Assembly (NCBI RefSeq): GCF_046098205.1
Contig: NZ_JBJURJ010000003.1
Location: forward strand, 186,001 to 250,000
Length of the DNA: 64,000 bases
DNA from: Paenibacillus_AR mesotrionivorans
GTDB taxonomy: Bacteria > Bacillota > Bacilli > Paenibacillales > NBRC-103111
Direction of reading: 5' to 3'
Positions 8,373 through 17,805 of this stretch are shown one piece after another (positions within the stretch are counted from its first letter, which is position 1; the number at the start of each line of letters is the position of its first letter). The position numbers and the translations under genes are program-made. The notes under the pieces were generated by a model that was given only the letters and a program-made list of their open reading frames with translations, searched no databases and was not told where the DNA came from.

Positions 8373-9888
8373 TCGCACCGCTTACGAGAGCGTCCAGCTT
8401 ATCCGGGAACCAGGTAATGGTCCGGTGGGTCAGCCATTCCAAGGGCAAACACACCGCTACAATAATGCAGGTGGTGGCAGCAATGCCCAGCCACTTCCGC
8501 GGCGGATAAATCACATATTCCACCTTGCGGCGAAGAACCCACAGATTCAGCACCATCATCACAATAAAGCACAATGCGGTGGCGGACATGATTCCATAAA
8601 TCCCGAAGGAGGGAGCCAGAAGATAGCTGCCAACCAGCTTGCAGGCCAGACCGATGAACACATTAACGACCAACGGCCGCATATGACCCATCCCCATAAG
8701 GATGGAGCCGGAGGTTTGCATCACGATTTGGAACATGGCAGTAACCGTGAGGAAGGCGATAATGCCGTTGCCGTTTTCGTTGACCAGATACTTAAACTGG
8801 TCCATGGGGAACAGCATGGTATTAATGGGACGGGCGGCAATGGCAATAGCCAGCACCACAGGCAGTCCGGTAATCACCGACAGCTGGAGAGCCTTGGCCG
8901 CCTGCTGCCGGACCTGTGCCATATCCTTGCGGGCATAAGCCGAGGATACAATCGGCACGATGGATTGGCTCAGGGCGATGGCCAGAATAATCGGAATACC
9001 CGCCAGAGACTGGGCCCGTCCGGCCAAAATGCCCAGGAGCTCCTTGGCTGAGCCGTACCCCATCTGTCCTTCCAGCAGGGAAATGACCGTAGACGAATCA
9101 ATAAAGTAAATCAGCGGAACCGTCATGGAAAACAACACGATAGGCACGGATACCCGGAAAATATTGGCGTAGATCCGCTTGTAGCTCACCGCTTCAGCGG
9201 CGGCACGCCCTTCCTTGGCCGCTTGGATGATACCCTCCCGGGCATCCTCGCGGCGGAGCTTCAGCATGTACCACATCAGCACAGCCACAGCGCCTACGCT
9301 GCCCATCACCCCGCCGAAGGAGGCGCCGGCTACGGCCCACACATGGCCCCAGCCGATCTCAAGCAGCAGGAATGCTAAGCCTACTCCGGTAATCAATCGG
9401 GCAATTTGCTCGATGATCTGAGACATGCCGTTGGGCATCATCATCTGGCGGCCCTGGAAGTATCCGCGCATCATGGCGATGAGCGGGAACAGCAGCAGTG
9501 CCGGGGCAAGCGCCCGGATGGACATCACGGCGTCCGGGTCCTTGGAGATCTGCTCCCCGTACCACGGGGCCAGCACGATCAGGAGGGCGGTCATGACCAG
9601 ACCCGCCACCAGCGCAAACCGTACCGCCGCCTGATAAATCCGGTCGGCCTCGGCGTATTGGCCCAGCTCCATCTTTTCCGAAACCAGCTTGCTGAGCGCA
9701 CTGGGAATGCCCGCTGTGGCAATGGTCAACAGGGGCGTATAAATATTAAAGGCAATCCCGAAGGTTGCCATTCCTGTATCTCCGATGAGATAAACCAGGG
9801 GAATCCGCTGGACAACCCCAAGAACCCTGGCCACAAGAGCGGCCAGAGCCAGGATCAGGGTGCCTTTTACAAGTGAATCCTTCGACAT
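8224..9888 (-). CDS. SpoVB/MurJ-type polysaccharide flippase (MOP superfamily)
   Basis: A membrane protein of about 554 residues with some 12-14 hydrophobic segments. The N-terminus (LVKGTLILALAALVARVLG) is the usual start of the SpoVB/YtgP branch of the MOP flippase superfamily. These proteins flip lipid-linked sugar precursors for peptidoglycan or other wall polymers. YtgP of Bacillus subtilis is about the same length and has lipid II flippase activity, so this is a candidate wall-precursor flippase. The ATG at 9888 is chosen over a GTG at 9900 for GGAAG spacing. Its 3' end overlaps the convergent DUF2515 gene by 149 bases. Confidence 0.8.
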   Translation of the reverse strand: MSKDSLVKGTLILALAALVARVLGVVQRIPLVYLIGDTGMATFGIAFNIYTPLLTIATAGIPSALSKLVSEKMELGQYAEADRIYQAAVRFALVAGLVMTALLIVLAPWYGEQISKDPDAVMSIRALAPALLLFPLIAMMRGYFQGRQMMMPNGMSQIIEQIARLITGVGLAFLLLEIGWGHVWAVAGASFGGVMGSVGAVAVLMWYMLKLRREDAREGIIQAAKEGRAAAEAVSYKRIYANIFRVSVPIVLFSMTVPLIYFIDSSTVISLLEGQMGYGSAKELLGILAGRAQSLAGIPIILAIALSQSIVPIVSSAYARKDMAQVRQQAAKALQLSVITGLPVVLAIAIAARPINTMLFPMDQFKYLVNENGNGIIAFLTVTAMFQIVMQTSGSILMGMGHMRPLVVNVFIGLACKLVGSYLLAPSFGIYGIMSATALCFIVMMVLNLWVLRRKVEYVIYPPRKWLGIAATTCIIVAVCLPLEWLTHRTITWFPDKLDALVSGAITGGVAILLYPLLLMASRVYTRENAEDLPPAVRKLLAKLGRLVGMGKRA

Positions 9889-9907
9889 GTTGGCTTCCAC
9901 ACTTTCT

Positions 9908-9930
9908 CAGGCCGTGTTTGCAAAACCCGT
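9908..9930. repeat. Solo end of a dispersed repeat (GTGTTTGCAAA)
   Basis: The sequence CAGGCCGTGTTTGCAAAACC matches, with one base inserted, the end of the repeat at 59361-59525 on the opposite strand. It fills the 31-base gap between two genes. Confidence 0.45.
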
Positions 9931-9931
9931 C

Positions 9932-10420
9932 CTACCAGATTACTGCAATAATAAAAACAATGATCATCAGAAGCTGCAGCAAAATCTTGGCTACGGTGCT
10001 GGAGAAAAAACCGACCAGCGCGCCAAGCCCTGCCTTGAAGGCCGCGTTCCAATCCTTGACCACGATAAATTCCCCGATCGCCGCACCGAGAAACGGGCCG
10101 AGCAGCAAACCGAAGGCAGGAATGACGAAGGGGCCGAGAATGATCCCGATGGTACTGCCGATGACCGAAGCCCGGGTCCCCCCGAATTTCTTCACACCCC
10201 AGGCGCTTATGGCATAATCCGCCACAAATACCGCGACCACGATGGTGGTCTGGATCAGCCAGAACCAAAATCCGAAATCACTGAACCGGATCATAAACCC
10301 ATACACGAAAAACGCCGCATAAATCGCCAGCACTCCCGGAAGCACAGGGAAAATGGCCCCTGCCAGGCCTACTGCAAAAAGTGCCACAACCAGAATCCAC
10401 GCAATGACTGTCATGGTCAT
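9932..10420 (-). CDS. DUF456 family membrane protein
   Basis: A protein of about 162 residues with five to six hydrophobic segments and glycine-rich helices (GSTIGIILGPFVIPAFGLLLGPFLGAAIGE), diagnostic of the DUF456 family. The function is unknown. Several ATG codons cluster at the start; the one at 10420 lies eight bases after GGAG. It immediately follows the HAD gene (stop at 10426), so the two are probably one transcript. Confidence 0.8.
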   Translation of the reverse strand: MTMTVIAWILVVALFAVGLAGAIFPVLPGVLAIYAAFFVYGFMIRFSDFGFWFWLIQTTIVVAVFVADYAISAWGVKKFGGTRASVIGSTIGIILGPFVIPAFGLLLGPFLGAAIGEFIVVKDWNAAFKAGLGALVGFFSSTVAKILLQLLMIIVFIIAVIW

Positions 10421-10425
10421 AAGCA

Positions 10426-11190
10426 TCACTCCATATGGAAGATGTATTTGCGGATAATTTCGGCTACGCCGTCCTCTTCATTCGTGGAGGTAACCACGTC
10501 CGCCTGGGCTTTGATCTCCTCTTGGGCATTGCCCATCGCCACCCCAAGTCCGGCCTCCCGGATCATGGACAGGTCGTTGAAGCTGTCTCCCATGGCAATG
10601 ACCTGCGACATTTCTATACCCAACAGACCGCACACCTGACGCACGCCGCTGCCTTTGTCCGCCCCAAGGGGGTTCAGCTCGATGTTGCAGGGATGGGAGT
10701 TGGTGATGGACAGATCTCCCCGCGCTTCCAGGGTAGTCCGGAGGGCAGTAAGCTTCCGCTCATTTTCCGTATAAAAACCGAACTTCAGCCAGATCAGACC
10801 ATCCTCGGTCTCCGCCTTGGCCGGCCAGTTATCCCGGTTCAGAATACCCTCCACCGTGTAGGCCCAGTACCACACATCGTAGTCCAGAGCCATCTGCCGG
10901 AAGGTTCTTACCCACTCCACAGGCATTTCCGTGCGCTTCAGGAGCGTTTCGGGGTTCTCCCAAATCTCGCTGCCGTTCACCAGCACCAACGGGCTGTTCA
11001 AAGCCAGCTCCTCCACATAATTCATGGCGCTCTGGCGTCCCCGCCCGGTGGAAAACATAACGGTTACCCCCGCCTTCCGGGCTTCGGCAATCCACTTTTT
11101 GTTCTCGAGGGAGATTTCCTTCTCTTCACTCAACAGCGTTCCGTCCAAATCCAGCGCAATCAGCCGGTAGGGTCCATGATTTGTTCCCAT
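10426..11190 (-). CDS. Cof-type HAD hydrolase
   Basis: A 254-residue HAD phosphatase of the Cof/IIB type. Motif I is ALDLDGTLL with the nucleophile Asp, followed by a Cof-like cap, Lys in the ADKGSGV segment (motif III) and GDSFNDLSM (motif IV). These cytosolic enzymes remove phosphate from small metabolites such as sugar phosphates or FMN; specificity cannot be read here. GAAGGAGGCAGT precedes the ATG. Confidence 0.85.
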   Translation of the reverse strand: MGTNHGPYRLIALDLDGTLLSEEKEISLENKKWIAEARKAGVTVMFSTGRGRQSAMNYVEELALNSPLVLVNGSEIWENPETLLKRTEMPVEWVRTFRQMALDYDVWYWAYTVEGILNRDNWPAKAETEDGLIWLKFGFYTENERKLTALRTTLEARGDLSITNSHPCNIELNPLGADKGSGVRQVCGLLGIEMSQVIAMGDSFNDLSMIREAGLGVAMGNAQEEIKAQADVVTSTNEEDGVAEIIRKYIFHME

Positions 11191-11208
11191 ACTGCCTCCT
11201 TCTTCCTG

Positions 11209-11469
11209 GGGAGTCTGTCCGACGGGGCTTAGTTGAATTAATATTCATCCGGTTTCATTCCTTACCGGGAAAGGAGTGCCTTGGATGCTCAAACACGTTT
11301 TGTCGGCCTTGATTGAATGGATTTCATAAGGGTTCAAAGCCGCCAAAAAACTCGCCCTCAAAGCATATGCTTCCGAAGCCAGTTTTCCTCACGGAAAACT
11401 TTCAACTCCTTCCCTCCCAGTCCTTCCACATGAATATTAATTCACCCTTTGTTTCGTCGGACAGACTCC
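11209..11469. repeat. MITE-like element with ~44-bp terminal inverted repeats
   Basis: The segment starting GGGAGTCTGTCCGACG at 11209 ends with its imperfect inverse CGTCGGACAGACTCC at 11469. The arms 11209-11252 and 11426-11469 also share AATTAATATTCAT. The 173-base interior has no gene. It fills the gap between asnB and the HAD gene. Confidence 0.6.
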
Positions 11470-11486
11470 TGGCATCTGTTCCTCTC

Positions 11487-13361
11487 TTACACAGCGGCAA
11501 AAGAAGCCTTGGGCTGTTCCTGGATATATGTGGCATGCCAGAGGGCGAACATATAGATTACCCACAGCCGTCTGGCGGAATCCTGCACACCGTCGCGATG
11601 GAGCTTAAACAGCTGCTCCACCTCACCCATATGCACCAGGGTGTCGATGCCGCTGGCTTTGATTTCCTCCAGCATCCGGCCCGCATTGGGGCCCTTCAGC
11701 CAGTCGCGCAGCGGAACCGGGAACCCCAGCTTGGGGCGGTTCAGGATAAAGTCGGGAATAACACCCTCCATGGCTTTGCGGAAGACGTACTTGGTGGTGC
11801 CCCCGGCAATGCGGTGATTTACTTGAATCCGCCGGGCCAGCTCGAACAGCTCCTTATCCAGGAACGGAACCCGCAGCTCCAGGGAATGGGCCATGGTCAT
11901 TTTGTCTGCCTTCATGAGAATATCTCCGGGCATCCACAGGTTCAAGTCGATATACTGCATCCGGCTCACCGGGTCCAGATGGGCCGTTTTATTGTAATAA
12001 TCGCCGGCAATCTGTACCGGATTCCGGTAGCTGCGCAAAAGCTCGCGGTTCATGCTCACAAGCTCCGCCTTCATATCCTCGGAGTAGATTTTGGCATTCC
12101 CCAAAAACCGCTCCTCCAACGGCGTCGTTCCCCGCAGCAGATAGTTGCGGCCCTTCATCCCTGCAGGCAGCATGGCGAACATCCGGTGCAGGGAACGCTT
12201 CATGGAGAGCGGCATCCACTCCATCGCCCGCAGCGCCTGCGGCTCCCTGTAGATCCGGTAACCTCCGAACAGCTCGTCCGCCCCTTCACCGGAAAGCACA
12301 ACGGTCACATGCTCGCTGGCCAGCTCGGCCACATGGTACAGGGCAATGGCCGAAGGGTCGGCAACAGGCTCATCCTGATGCCACACCGCCGAGGGGATGG
12401 CGTCGAAGAATTCCTTCTCGGTGATGACCTTGGAATAATGCTCCGTCCCCAAAGCAGCAGCCGTTTCCCGGGCGATGATGGTTTCGTTGTTGTTCCCCTC
12501 GAAGCCGACGGAGAAGGTGCGGATCGGCTCAATGGCGCGCATATGGGCGGCAATGGCAGTGGAGTCAATGCCGCTGGACAAGAAGCAGCCGCGTTCCACG
12601 TCACTGACCATATGGTGCGTTACAGAATCCTTCAGCCGCTCCCGCAGCTCCTCAATATCCTCAGTAAGCGTTCGTTTAACCGGCTCGAACATGGGGTCCC
12701 AATATTTGTTCAGACGGTAAGTGCCGTCGGGATTAACGGTAATGGTTGTGGCCGGAGGCAGCTTGGAGATGCCGTCGAACATGGTGTCCGGGTCTGGCAC
12801 ATACTGGAAGGTCAGATAGTTCAGGAAGCTCTCCGGGCGGATGCTGCGGCGGACCTCGCCGGTAGCCAGAATGCTCTTGATCTCCGAGCCGTACAGAAAC
12901 TTCCCGCCGGAAATATGATAATACAAGGGTTTGATGCCGAAATGGTCACGGGCAATAAACAGCTGCTTGCGGTTCCGGTCCCAAATGGCAAAGGTAAACA
13001 TACCCCGGAGCAGCTTCACACAATCCTCGCCATGGTCCTCGTAGAGATGGACAATAATCTCCGTGTCCGTATTGGTCCGGAAGATATGGCCCCGGGCCAC
13101 CAGCTGGGCGCGCAGGCTTTTATAGTTATAGATTTCACCGTTAAAGGTGATCCACACAGACTCATCTTCATTGGCCAACGGCTGATGGCCTTCCTTCAAA
13201 TCGATGATGGACAGGCGTCTGAAGGCCAGCCCGATTCCCGGGTCGGTCCAAAATCCCACATCATCGGGACCCCGGTGCACGATTACATCGCTCATCCGGC
13301 GCAGCACGCTCATATCGGGAACACTACCATCGAACAGCATCATACCGGCAATACCGCACAT
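11487..13361 (-). CDS. asnB: Asparagine synthase (glutamine-hydrolysing)
   Basis: A 624-residue class II asparagine synthetase. The protein starts MCGIAG, so Cys2 is the free N-terminal nucleophile of the glutaminase domain (1 to about 200). The synthetase domain carries the pyrophosphate loop SSGIDST near residue 255. It would make asparagine, or amidate another carboxylate, from glutamine and ATP. The length fits AsnB/AsnO of Bacillales (about 614-635). It is a single-gene unit; AsnB-like proteins can also modify wall peptides, and the PBP neighbours are compatible with that, but there is no direct evidence. Confidence 0.85.
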   Translation of the reverse strand: MCGIAGMMLFDGSVPDMSVLRRMSDVIVHRGPDDVGFWTDPGIGLAFRRLSIIDLKEGHQPLANEDESVWITFNGEIYNYKSLRAQLVARGHIFRTNTDTEIIVHLYEDHGEDCVKLLRGMFTFAIWDRNRKQLFIARDHFGIKPLYYHISGGKFLYGSEIKSILATGEVRRSIRPESFLNYLTFQYVPDPDTMFDGISKLPPATTITVNPDGTYRLNKYWDPMFEPVKRTLTEDIEELRERLKDSVTHHMVSDVERGCFLSSGIDSTAIAAHMRAIEPIRTFSVGFEGNNNETIIARETAAALGTEHYSKVITEKEFFDAIPSAVWHQDEPVADPSAIALYHVAELASEHVTVVLSGEGADELFGGYRIYREPQALRAMEWMPLSMKRSLHRMFAMLPAGMKGRNYLLRGTTPLEERFLGNAKIYSEDMKAELVSMNRELLRSYRNPVQIAGDYYNKTAHLDPVSRMQYIDLNLWMPGDILMKADKMTMAHSLELRVPFLDKELFELARRIQVNHRIAGGTTKYVFRKAMEGVIPDFILNRPKLGFPVPLRDWLKGPNAGRMLEEIKASGIDTLVHMGEVEQLFKLHRDGVQDSARRLWVIYMFALWHATYIQEQPKASFAAV

Positions 13362-13395
13362 TTATGCTTCCACTCCAAACTATTGTACCGTCTCT

Positions 13396-13424
13396 TTAAT
13401 TAGGGCGTGTCTGAAAAAAAACCC
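13396..13424. repeat. Solo GGGCGTGTCTGAAAA repeat end
   Basis: TTAGGGCGTGTCTGAAAA matches, in the opposite orientation, the outer end of the repeat truncated at 57227-57360 (TTTTCAGACACGCCCTAG). Confidence 0.45.
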
Positions 13425-13494
13425 TAGGACCGGTATCCATAATGATACATAAGTATACCACAGTTGGGGGCATACACCAAAGGCTTCAACACGG

Positions 13495-13527
13495 CAAAAA
13501 ACAGGCCGGAGCGTCCTCCGGCCTGTC
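13495..13527 (-). terminator. Terminator after the downstream PBP gene
   Basis: On the reverse strand the hairpin CAGGCCGGAG-GACG-CTCCGGCCTG is followed by TTTTTT, nine bases beyond the PBP stop at 13536. Confidence 0.85.
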
Positions 13528-13535
13528 TGAATGGC

Positions 13536-15614
13536 TTATTGCTGGGGCAATCCCTTGGGAACGCCGTCCAGCCCTATTTTTGCATCATAAGCATCGAATA
13601 TCTTGCGGGCGATGGGAGCGGCTCCCCAGGAGCCAAAGCCTCCTTCGGGTACAACCACCGCTACAGCCAGCTTGGGCTTCTCCGCCGGCGCGTAGGCGAT
13701 CAGCACGGCATTGTCCACTTTGCCTCCGGCGATGGACTGCTCGGAGGTGCCCGTTTTGCGGACGAAGGTGTAATTGACGCCTTCAAACCCTTGTACGTTA
13801 GACTGCATACCTTCCTTCAGCACATTCCAATAGGCCTCCGGAAACTTCACCTCATCCAGCAGCTCCGGCTGAAAGGTCTTCACCACTTCCTGGTCATAGG
13901 TGGTGATCCTGTCGACGAATTGGGGCTTGTAGCGTTTGCCGTGGTTGGCCAGCATGGTTGTGTATTGTGCAAGCTGAAGCGCCGTATACTTCCCCTGTTG
14001 TCCAAAGGAGGAATATATGAGCGTCGGCTGCGGACCGTCCCGCTTGGCGGCGGGAATGTAATCCGCAAGCCCTTCGCTTTCGCCGGGAAACCCGCTTCCC
14101 GTGAGCACACCCAGACCGAATTTTTTCATATAGCTGTCCCATACCTCAATTGCATTTCCGCTTTGCGGGTAAGCCGGATAATTTTTGCTGAAATAGAGCC
14201 TGCTTCCGATCATCTCCGCCATATAGGTATTGGAGGATTTCTGAATGGCAGTGGCGGCGGTCAGAATGCCGAAGCTGCTCCCGTCCGAATTGCTGACACT
14301 GGATTTACGGTCCCGCCCAAAGTAGAAGGTGACCGGGTCGGAATATCGTTCATTGGCTGTAATAATTCCTTCGTTCAGGCCTACCAGCACACTGAGGGGC
14401 TTCATGGTGGAGCCCAGATAAACCAGTGAGCTGGGGTGCTTGCGGAACTCCAGCGGGTCGGCAAACTCTCCGAAGCGCTCCCGCACAGCCCCGTTAGTGT
14501 AACGGTAGTTGATAGCCGCCATATTCTCCGTAGAGATGCGCCCGCTTTCCCATATTCCGGGATCATAGTCCGGATAGCTGCCTACAGAAATGATCTTGCC
14601 GGTATCCACCTCCATGGCTACGGCGTAGCCTGCCACCGCCTTGGCGCCTCTGGCGGCATAAGAGCCGGCAGGAGCTTTTTTCATGGCAGCCAGCTGATCG
14701 GCAATGGCCTGCTGGGTGATAAGCTGCACATCCTTGTCGATGGTCAGATGCAGATTGTTCCCCTTTATCGGGGCCGCCAGCTCCACCTGCTCCATAATTT
14801 GGGCCTTGGAGTTGATGCGGTAGGTTTTTTTGCCGGCTTTGCCGCGAAGCTCCTCCTGGTACATAAACTCCAACCCGTCAAAACCCACCAGCTCGTCGTT
14901 CTGATAAATGTCCTTCATGCCGTCGGCCTTGTAATAGTCCAGGAAGGACTTGGGCAGGGTGGGGTTGATGGCGGTGGAGAACTGCCGGAGATACCCGATG
15001 GTTTGCACAGCAATGGTTTTGTCATCATACTTCCGGGTGCTTTCCTCGGTGATTTCCACACCGTCGAATTCATCCCGGTGTTCCGTGAAATAAGCAATCT
15101 CCGCCTGGGTCAGATCCGCCTTGAGACGGCGGGGGCTGAAGGAATAGCCCATGCTCTTGTCCGCAGCGCTGCCGTCCAGCTTGAAGCCGGTGTCCATACG
15201 CAGCAGGACCTCCTCTGCGCTGGGCGACGCTGCTTTTTTGTCCTCGGGAGCCAGCATCAGGAATGCAGCCGACAGGCGTTTGGCCAGCTCAATGGTTTCT
15301 TCAGGCTTTTTATCCAGCCGCAGCTGGTAGAATAAGGACTGGGAAGACAGGGAATATGCAATGGGGTATCCGTCTGCATCATAGATATTACCCCGGATAG
15401 GAGCGATCGGGACATCCTTGTTCTGCCAGATCCTCTCCAGGGCGGAGAGCTGCTCATGCTGTACAAACTGGAGTACGGCCAGCTTTCCCAGCAGAGTGGA
15501 GAACAGCAGAAAAGTGGCAAAAAAGAACATGTTAATGCGTATGGAAAACTGGTTGCGTCTTTTGCGCTGCTCCAAATTGTCGTTTGTCTCCCCTGTGGTG
15601 AGCGGGGTTTTCAT
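13536..15614 (-). CDS. Class B penicillin-binding protein (PBP2/MrdA type), copy 1
   Basis: A protein of about 692 residues. One N-terminal membrane anchor (IRINMFFFATFLLFSTLLGKLAVL) is followed by a PBP dimerisation region beginning with RGNIYDADGYPIAYS, then a transpeptidase domain. The catalytic serine is in GSTMKPL, the second motif is SSN (KSSNTYM) and the third is KTGTS. It cross-links peptidoglycan outside the membrane with an elongation or sporulation SEDS partner, not seen here. The ATG at 15614 has AAGGAGGTCGAAGC upstream and is preferred over 15644. It is a close paralogue of the neighbour at 15736. Confidence 0.9.
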   Translation of the reverse strand: MKTPLTTGETNDNLEQRKRRNQFSIRINMFFFATFLLFSTLLGKLAVLQFVQHEQLSALERIWQNKDVPIAPIRGNIYDADGYPIAYSLSSQSLFYQLRLDKKPEETIELAKRLSAAFLMLAPEDKKAASPSAEEVLLRMDTGFKLDGSAADKSMGYSFSPRRLKADLTQAEIAYFTEHRDEFDGVEITEESTRKYDDKTIAVQTIGYLRQFSTAINPTLPKSFLDYYKADGMKDIYQNDELVGFDGLEFMYQEELRGKAGKKTYRINSKAQIMEQVELAAPIKGNNLHLTIDKDVQLITQQAIADQLAAMKKAPAGSYAARGAKAVAGYAVAMEVDTGKIISVGSYPDYDPGIWESGRISTENMAAINYRYTNGAVRERFGEFADPLEFRKHPSSLVYLGSTMKPLSVLVGLNEGIITANERYSDPVTFYFGRDRKSSVSNSDGSSFGILTAATAIQKSSNTYMAEMIGSRLYFSKNYPAYPQSGNAIEVWDSYMKKFGLGVLTGSGFPGESEGLADYIPAAKRDGPQPTLIYSSFGQQGKYTALQLAQYTTMLANHGKRYKPQFVDRITTYDQEVVKTFQPELLDEVKFPEAYWNVLKEGMQSNVQGFEGVNYTFVRKTGTSEQSIAGGKVDNAVLIAYAPAEKPKLAVAVVVPEGGFGSWGAAPIARKIFDAYDAKIGLDGVPKGLPQQ

Positions 15615-15683
15615 GCTTCGACCTCCTTCAATGTGATGTTCCACTATCTAGTGTAACAACTTCGCGGAAGGATGCCAACTGCA

Positions 15684-15722
15684 AGAAGGACCTGCCTTCC
15701 GGTGGGAAGACGGGTCCTCTAT
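15684..15722 (-). terminator. Possible hairpin after the second PBP gene
   Basis: The reverse strand has AGGACCCGTCTTCC-CACC-GGAAGGCAGGTCCT followed by only a short T-containing stretch, so termination is uncertain. Confidence 0.4.
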
Positions 15723-15735
15723 AGGGCTTTAGGCT

Positions 15736-17796
15736 TTATTGGCTGTTTTTCGGTACACCATACAGACCGTAGTGCTCATCATATGCGTCGAAAATCTGCC
15801 GTGCGATGGGAGCCGCTCCCCAGGAGCCGAAGCCGCCCTCCGGCACGACCACCGCTACCGCCAGCTTGGGCTTGTCCGCCGGAGCATAGGCGATGAACAC
15901 CGCATTCTCCACAAACTGGCCGGCCACCTGCTGCTGGGAGGTTCCGGTTTTGCGCACGACGGAATAGCTGACGCCATCGAAGCCGGTAACGAATACCTGC
16001 TTCATGCCATCCTCCAGCACTTTCCAGTAAGCTGCAGGATAATCCTCCTGGGCCAGCAGCTCCGGCTCCACATGGCGGACAAGCTGTCCGTCATAGGTGG
16101 TGACCCGGTCCACAAAGATCGGCCGGTACCGTTTCCCGTGATTGGCCAGCATGGAGGCGTATTGAGCCAGCTGCAGAGTGGTGTAGCGGCCCTGCTGCCC
16201 GAAGGAGGCATAGATCAGCACGGACTGGGCGGATTCCCGCTTGGCCGTTTCGAAGTAATAGGGGTCCCCCGCATATTCCCCCGGGAGCTGACTGCCCGTC
16301 AGCTGGCCCAGACCGAACTTTTTCATGTAGGAGTCCCAAACCTCGATGGCGTTGCCCGCCTTGGGAAACGAGGGGTACTTGGAGCTCATGTACAGCCGGT
16401 TGCCCACCATTTCCCCCATGAAGGTATTAGCCGAATACTGGAGCGCCAAGGCGGGTGTCAGAATGCCATAGTTGTGCTTGTCCGAGTTGCTGATGGAGCT
16501 TTTGTCCTTGCCGAACACAAAGGTGGTCGGGTCCGCATACCGCTCATTGGGCCCGATAATGCCCTCGTTCATTCCCAAAAGCACAGTCAGCGGCTTGATT
16601 GTGGAGCCCAGGGGAACCAGGGAGCTGGGATGCTTTCCCCGCTCCTTGTTATCCAGGATATCGGCATACCGCTCCCGGATGGTGCCGTTAATGTACCGGA
16701 ACTGGATGCTGTTGTACTCCTCGGTGGGAATCCGTTCCTTGGACCAAATGTTGGTGTTGTAGTCGGGCATGCTGGCCATGGCCACCACCCGGCCCGTATC
16801 TACCTCCATGGCCACGGCATAACCGGCCAGAGCGTTTTTGCCCAGAGCGGGGTACTTCAGCTGCTCCGCTTCCCGGCTTTTCATGTACTCCAGTTGCTTG
16901 AGGATGGCATTCTCCGTCGCCAGCTGGACATCCTTTTTGAGCGTCAGATACAGGTTATGCCCTTTATCCGGCGGGGTAATGGTCACCTGTCCGATAATCT
17001 GGGAGCGGGAATTGACCGGATAGGATTTACTGCCGTTTTTGCCCCGGAGCTCATCCTGATACAGAAATTCAAGCCCGTCGAAGCCTACAAACTCCTCATT
17101 CAGGTACTCCCCCGGGTTATCCTTATAGAAGTTCAGATAGGACTGGGTCTGGTTGCGGGCGGTGGAGAAGGGGCGCAGGTACCCCACCAGCTGGGACGCA
17201 ATGGTATTCTCGTCATACACCCGGGCGCTTTCCTCCACAATGCTCACGCCGGGCAGTTCGTCCTGATGCTCCACCACATAGGCAATCTCCTGTTTGGTCA
17301 GCCCCGCCTTCACCCGTCTGGGCTGGAAGGTATAGCTGGGTTCCTTGGCGGAATTGCCCGCAATGTCAAAACCCACGTCCATCCGCTTGATAATTTCCGC
17401 CGCATCCAGCGCCCCGTATTGGGGATCGCCGTGGGTAGCCGCCAGTTCGGCGATTTTATGGGCCAGGGCGATTTTCTCCTCCTTGGTCTGCTTCGGCACA
17501 ATCTGGTAAAACAGCGATTCAGCGGAGGTAGTATACGCGATCGGGTAACCGTCCAGATCGTAGATATTCCCACGGATGGGAGAAATGGTGATTTTCTCCT
17601 TGGTCTGGCGGTCTTCCATAGCCGACAGCTCCTCCCCCTGCACAAACTGGAGGAAAGCCAGCTTCACAATCAGCAGGGAAAACAGCAGGAAGGTGCTGAA
17701 AAAAAACATATTGATCCGGATGGAAAAATGGGTCCTCCTGGACCGCTCCCGGATTTCCTTTACCTCTTCAGTCTCATACGAGAAGAAGCGCTTCAT
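15736..17796 (-). CDS. Class B penicillin-binding protein (PBP2/MrdA type), copy 2
   Basis: A 686-residue protein with the same architecture as copy 1: an N-terminal anchor (INMFFFSTFLLFSLLIVKLAFL), RGNIYDLDGYPIAYT, catalytic serine in GSTIKPL, SAN (QYSANTFM) and KTGTS. The C-terminus EGGFGSWGAAPIARQIFDAYD is nearly the same as in copy 1, which points to tandem duplication. It follows a HAD gene by nine bases, and a 121-base gap separates it from copy 1. Differences in the N-terminal half may reflect use by different wall machines. Confidence 0.9.
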   Translation of the reverse strand: MKRFFSYETEEVKEIRERSRRTHFSIRINMFFFSTFLLFSLLIVKLAFLQFVQGEELSAMEDRQTKEKITISPIRGNIYDLDGYPIAYTTSAESLFYQIVPKQTKEEKIALAHKIAELAATHGDPQYGALDAAEIIKRMDVGFDIAGNSAKEPSYTFQPRRVKAGLTKQEIAYVVEHQDELPGVSIVEESARVYDENTIASQLVGYLRPFSTARNQTQSYLNFYKDNPGEYLNEEFVGFDGLEFLYQDELRGKNGSKSYPVNSRSQIIGQVTITPPDKGHNLYLTLKKDVQLATENAILKQLEYMKSREAEQLKYPALGKNALAGYAVAMEVDTGRVVAMASMPDYNTNIWSKERIPTEEYNSIQFRYINGTIRERYADILDNKERGKHPSSLVPLGSTIKPLTVLLGMNEGIIGPNERYADPTTFVFGKDKSSISNSDKHNYGILTPALALQYSANTFMGEMVGNRLYMSSKYPSFPKAGNAIEVWDSYMKKFGLGQLTGSQLPGEYAGDPYYFETAKRESAQSVLIYASFGQQGRYTTLQLAQYASMLANHGKRYRPIFVDRVTTYDGQLVRHVEPELLAQEDYPAAYWKVLEDGMKQVFVTGFDGVSYSVVRKTGTSQQQVAGQFVENAVFIAYAPADKPKLAVAVVVPEGGFGSWGAAPIARQIFDAYDEHYGLYGVPKNSQ

Positions 17797-17805
17797 GCTC
17801 TAGCC

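Noticed and set aside
11313..13403. Long open frame (about 700 codons) on the plus strand opposite asnB
   Set aside because: It is antisense to asnB, which has clear family motifs; the composition is a mirror effect of GC-rich codon use and no ribosome site or known fold is seen.
13362..13535. T-box or riboswitch upstream of asnB
   Set aside because: The gap is short, lacks a T-box sequence and contains the terminator of the PBP gene and a repeat end.
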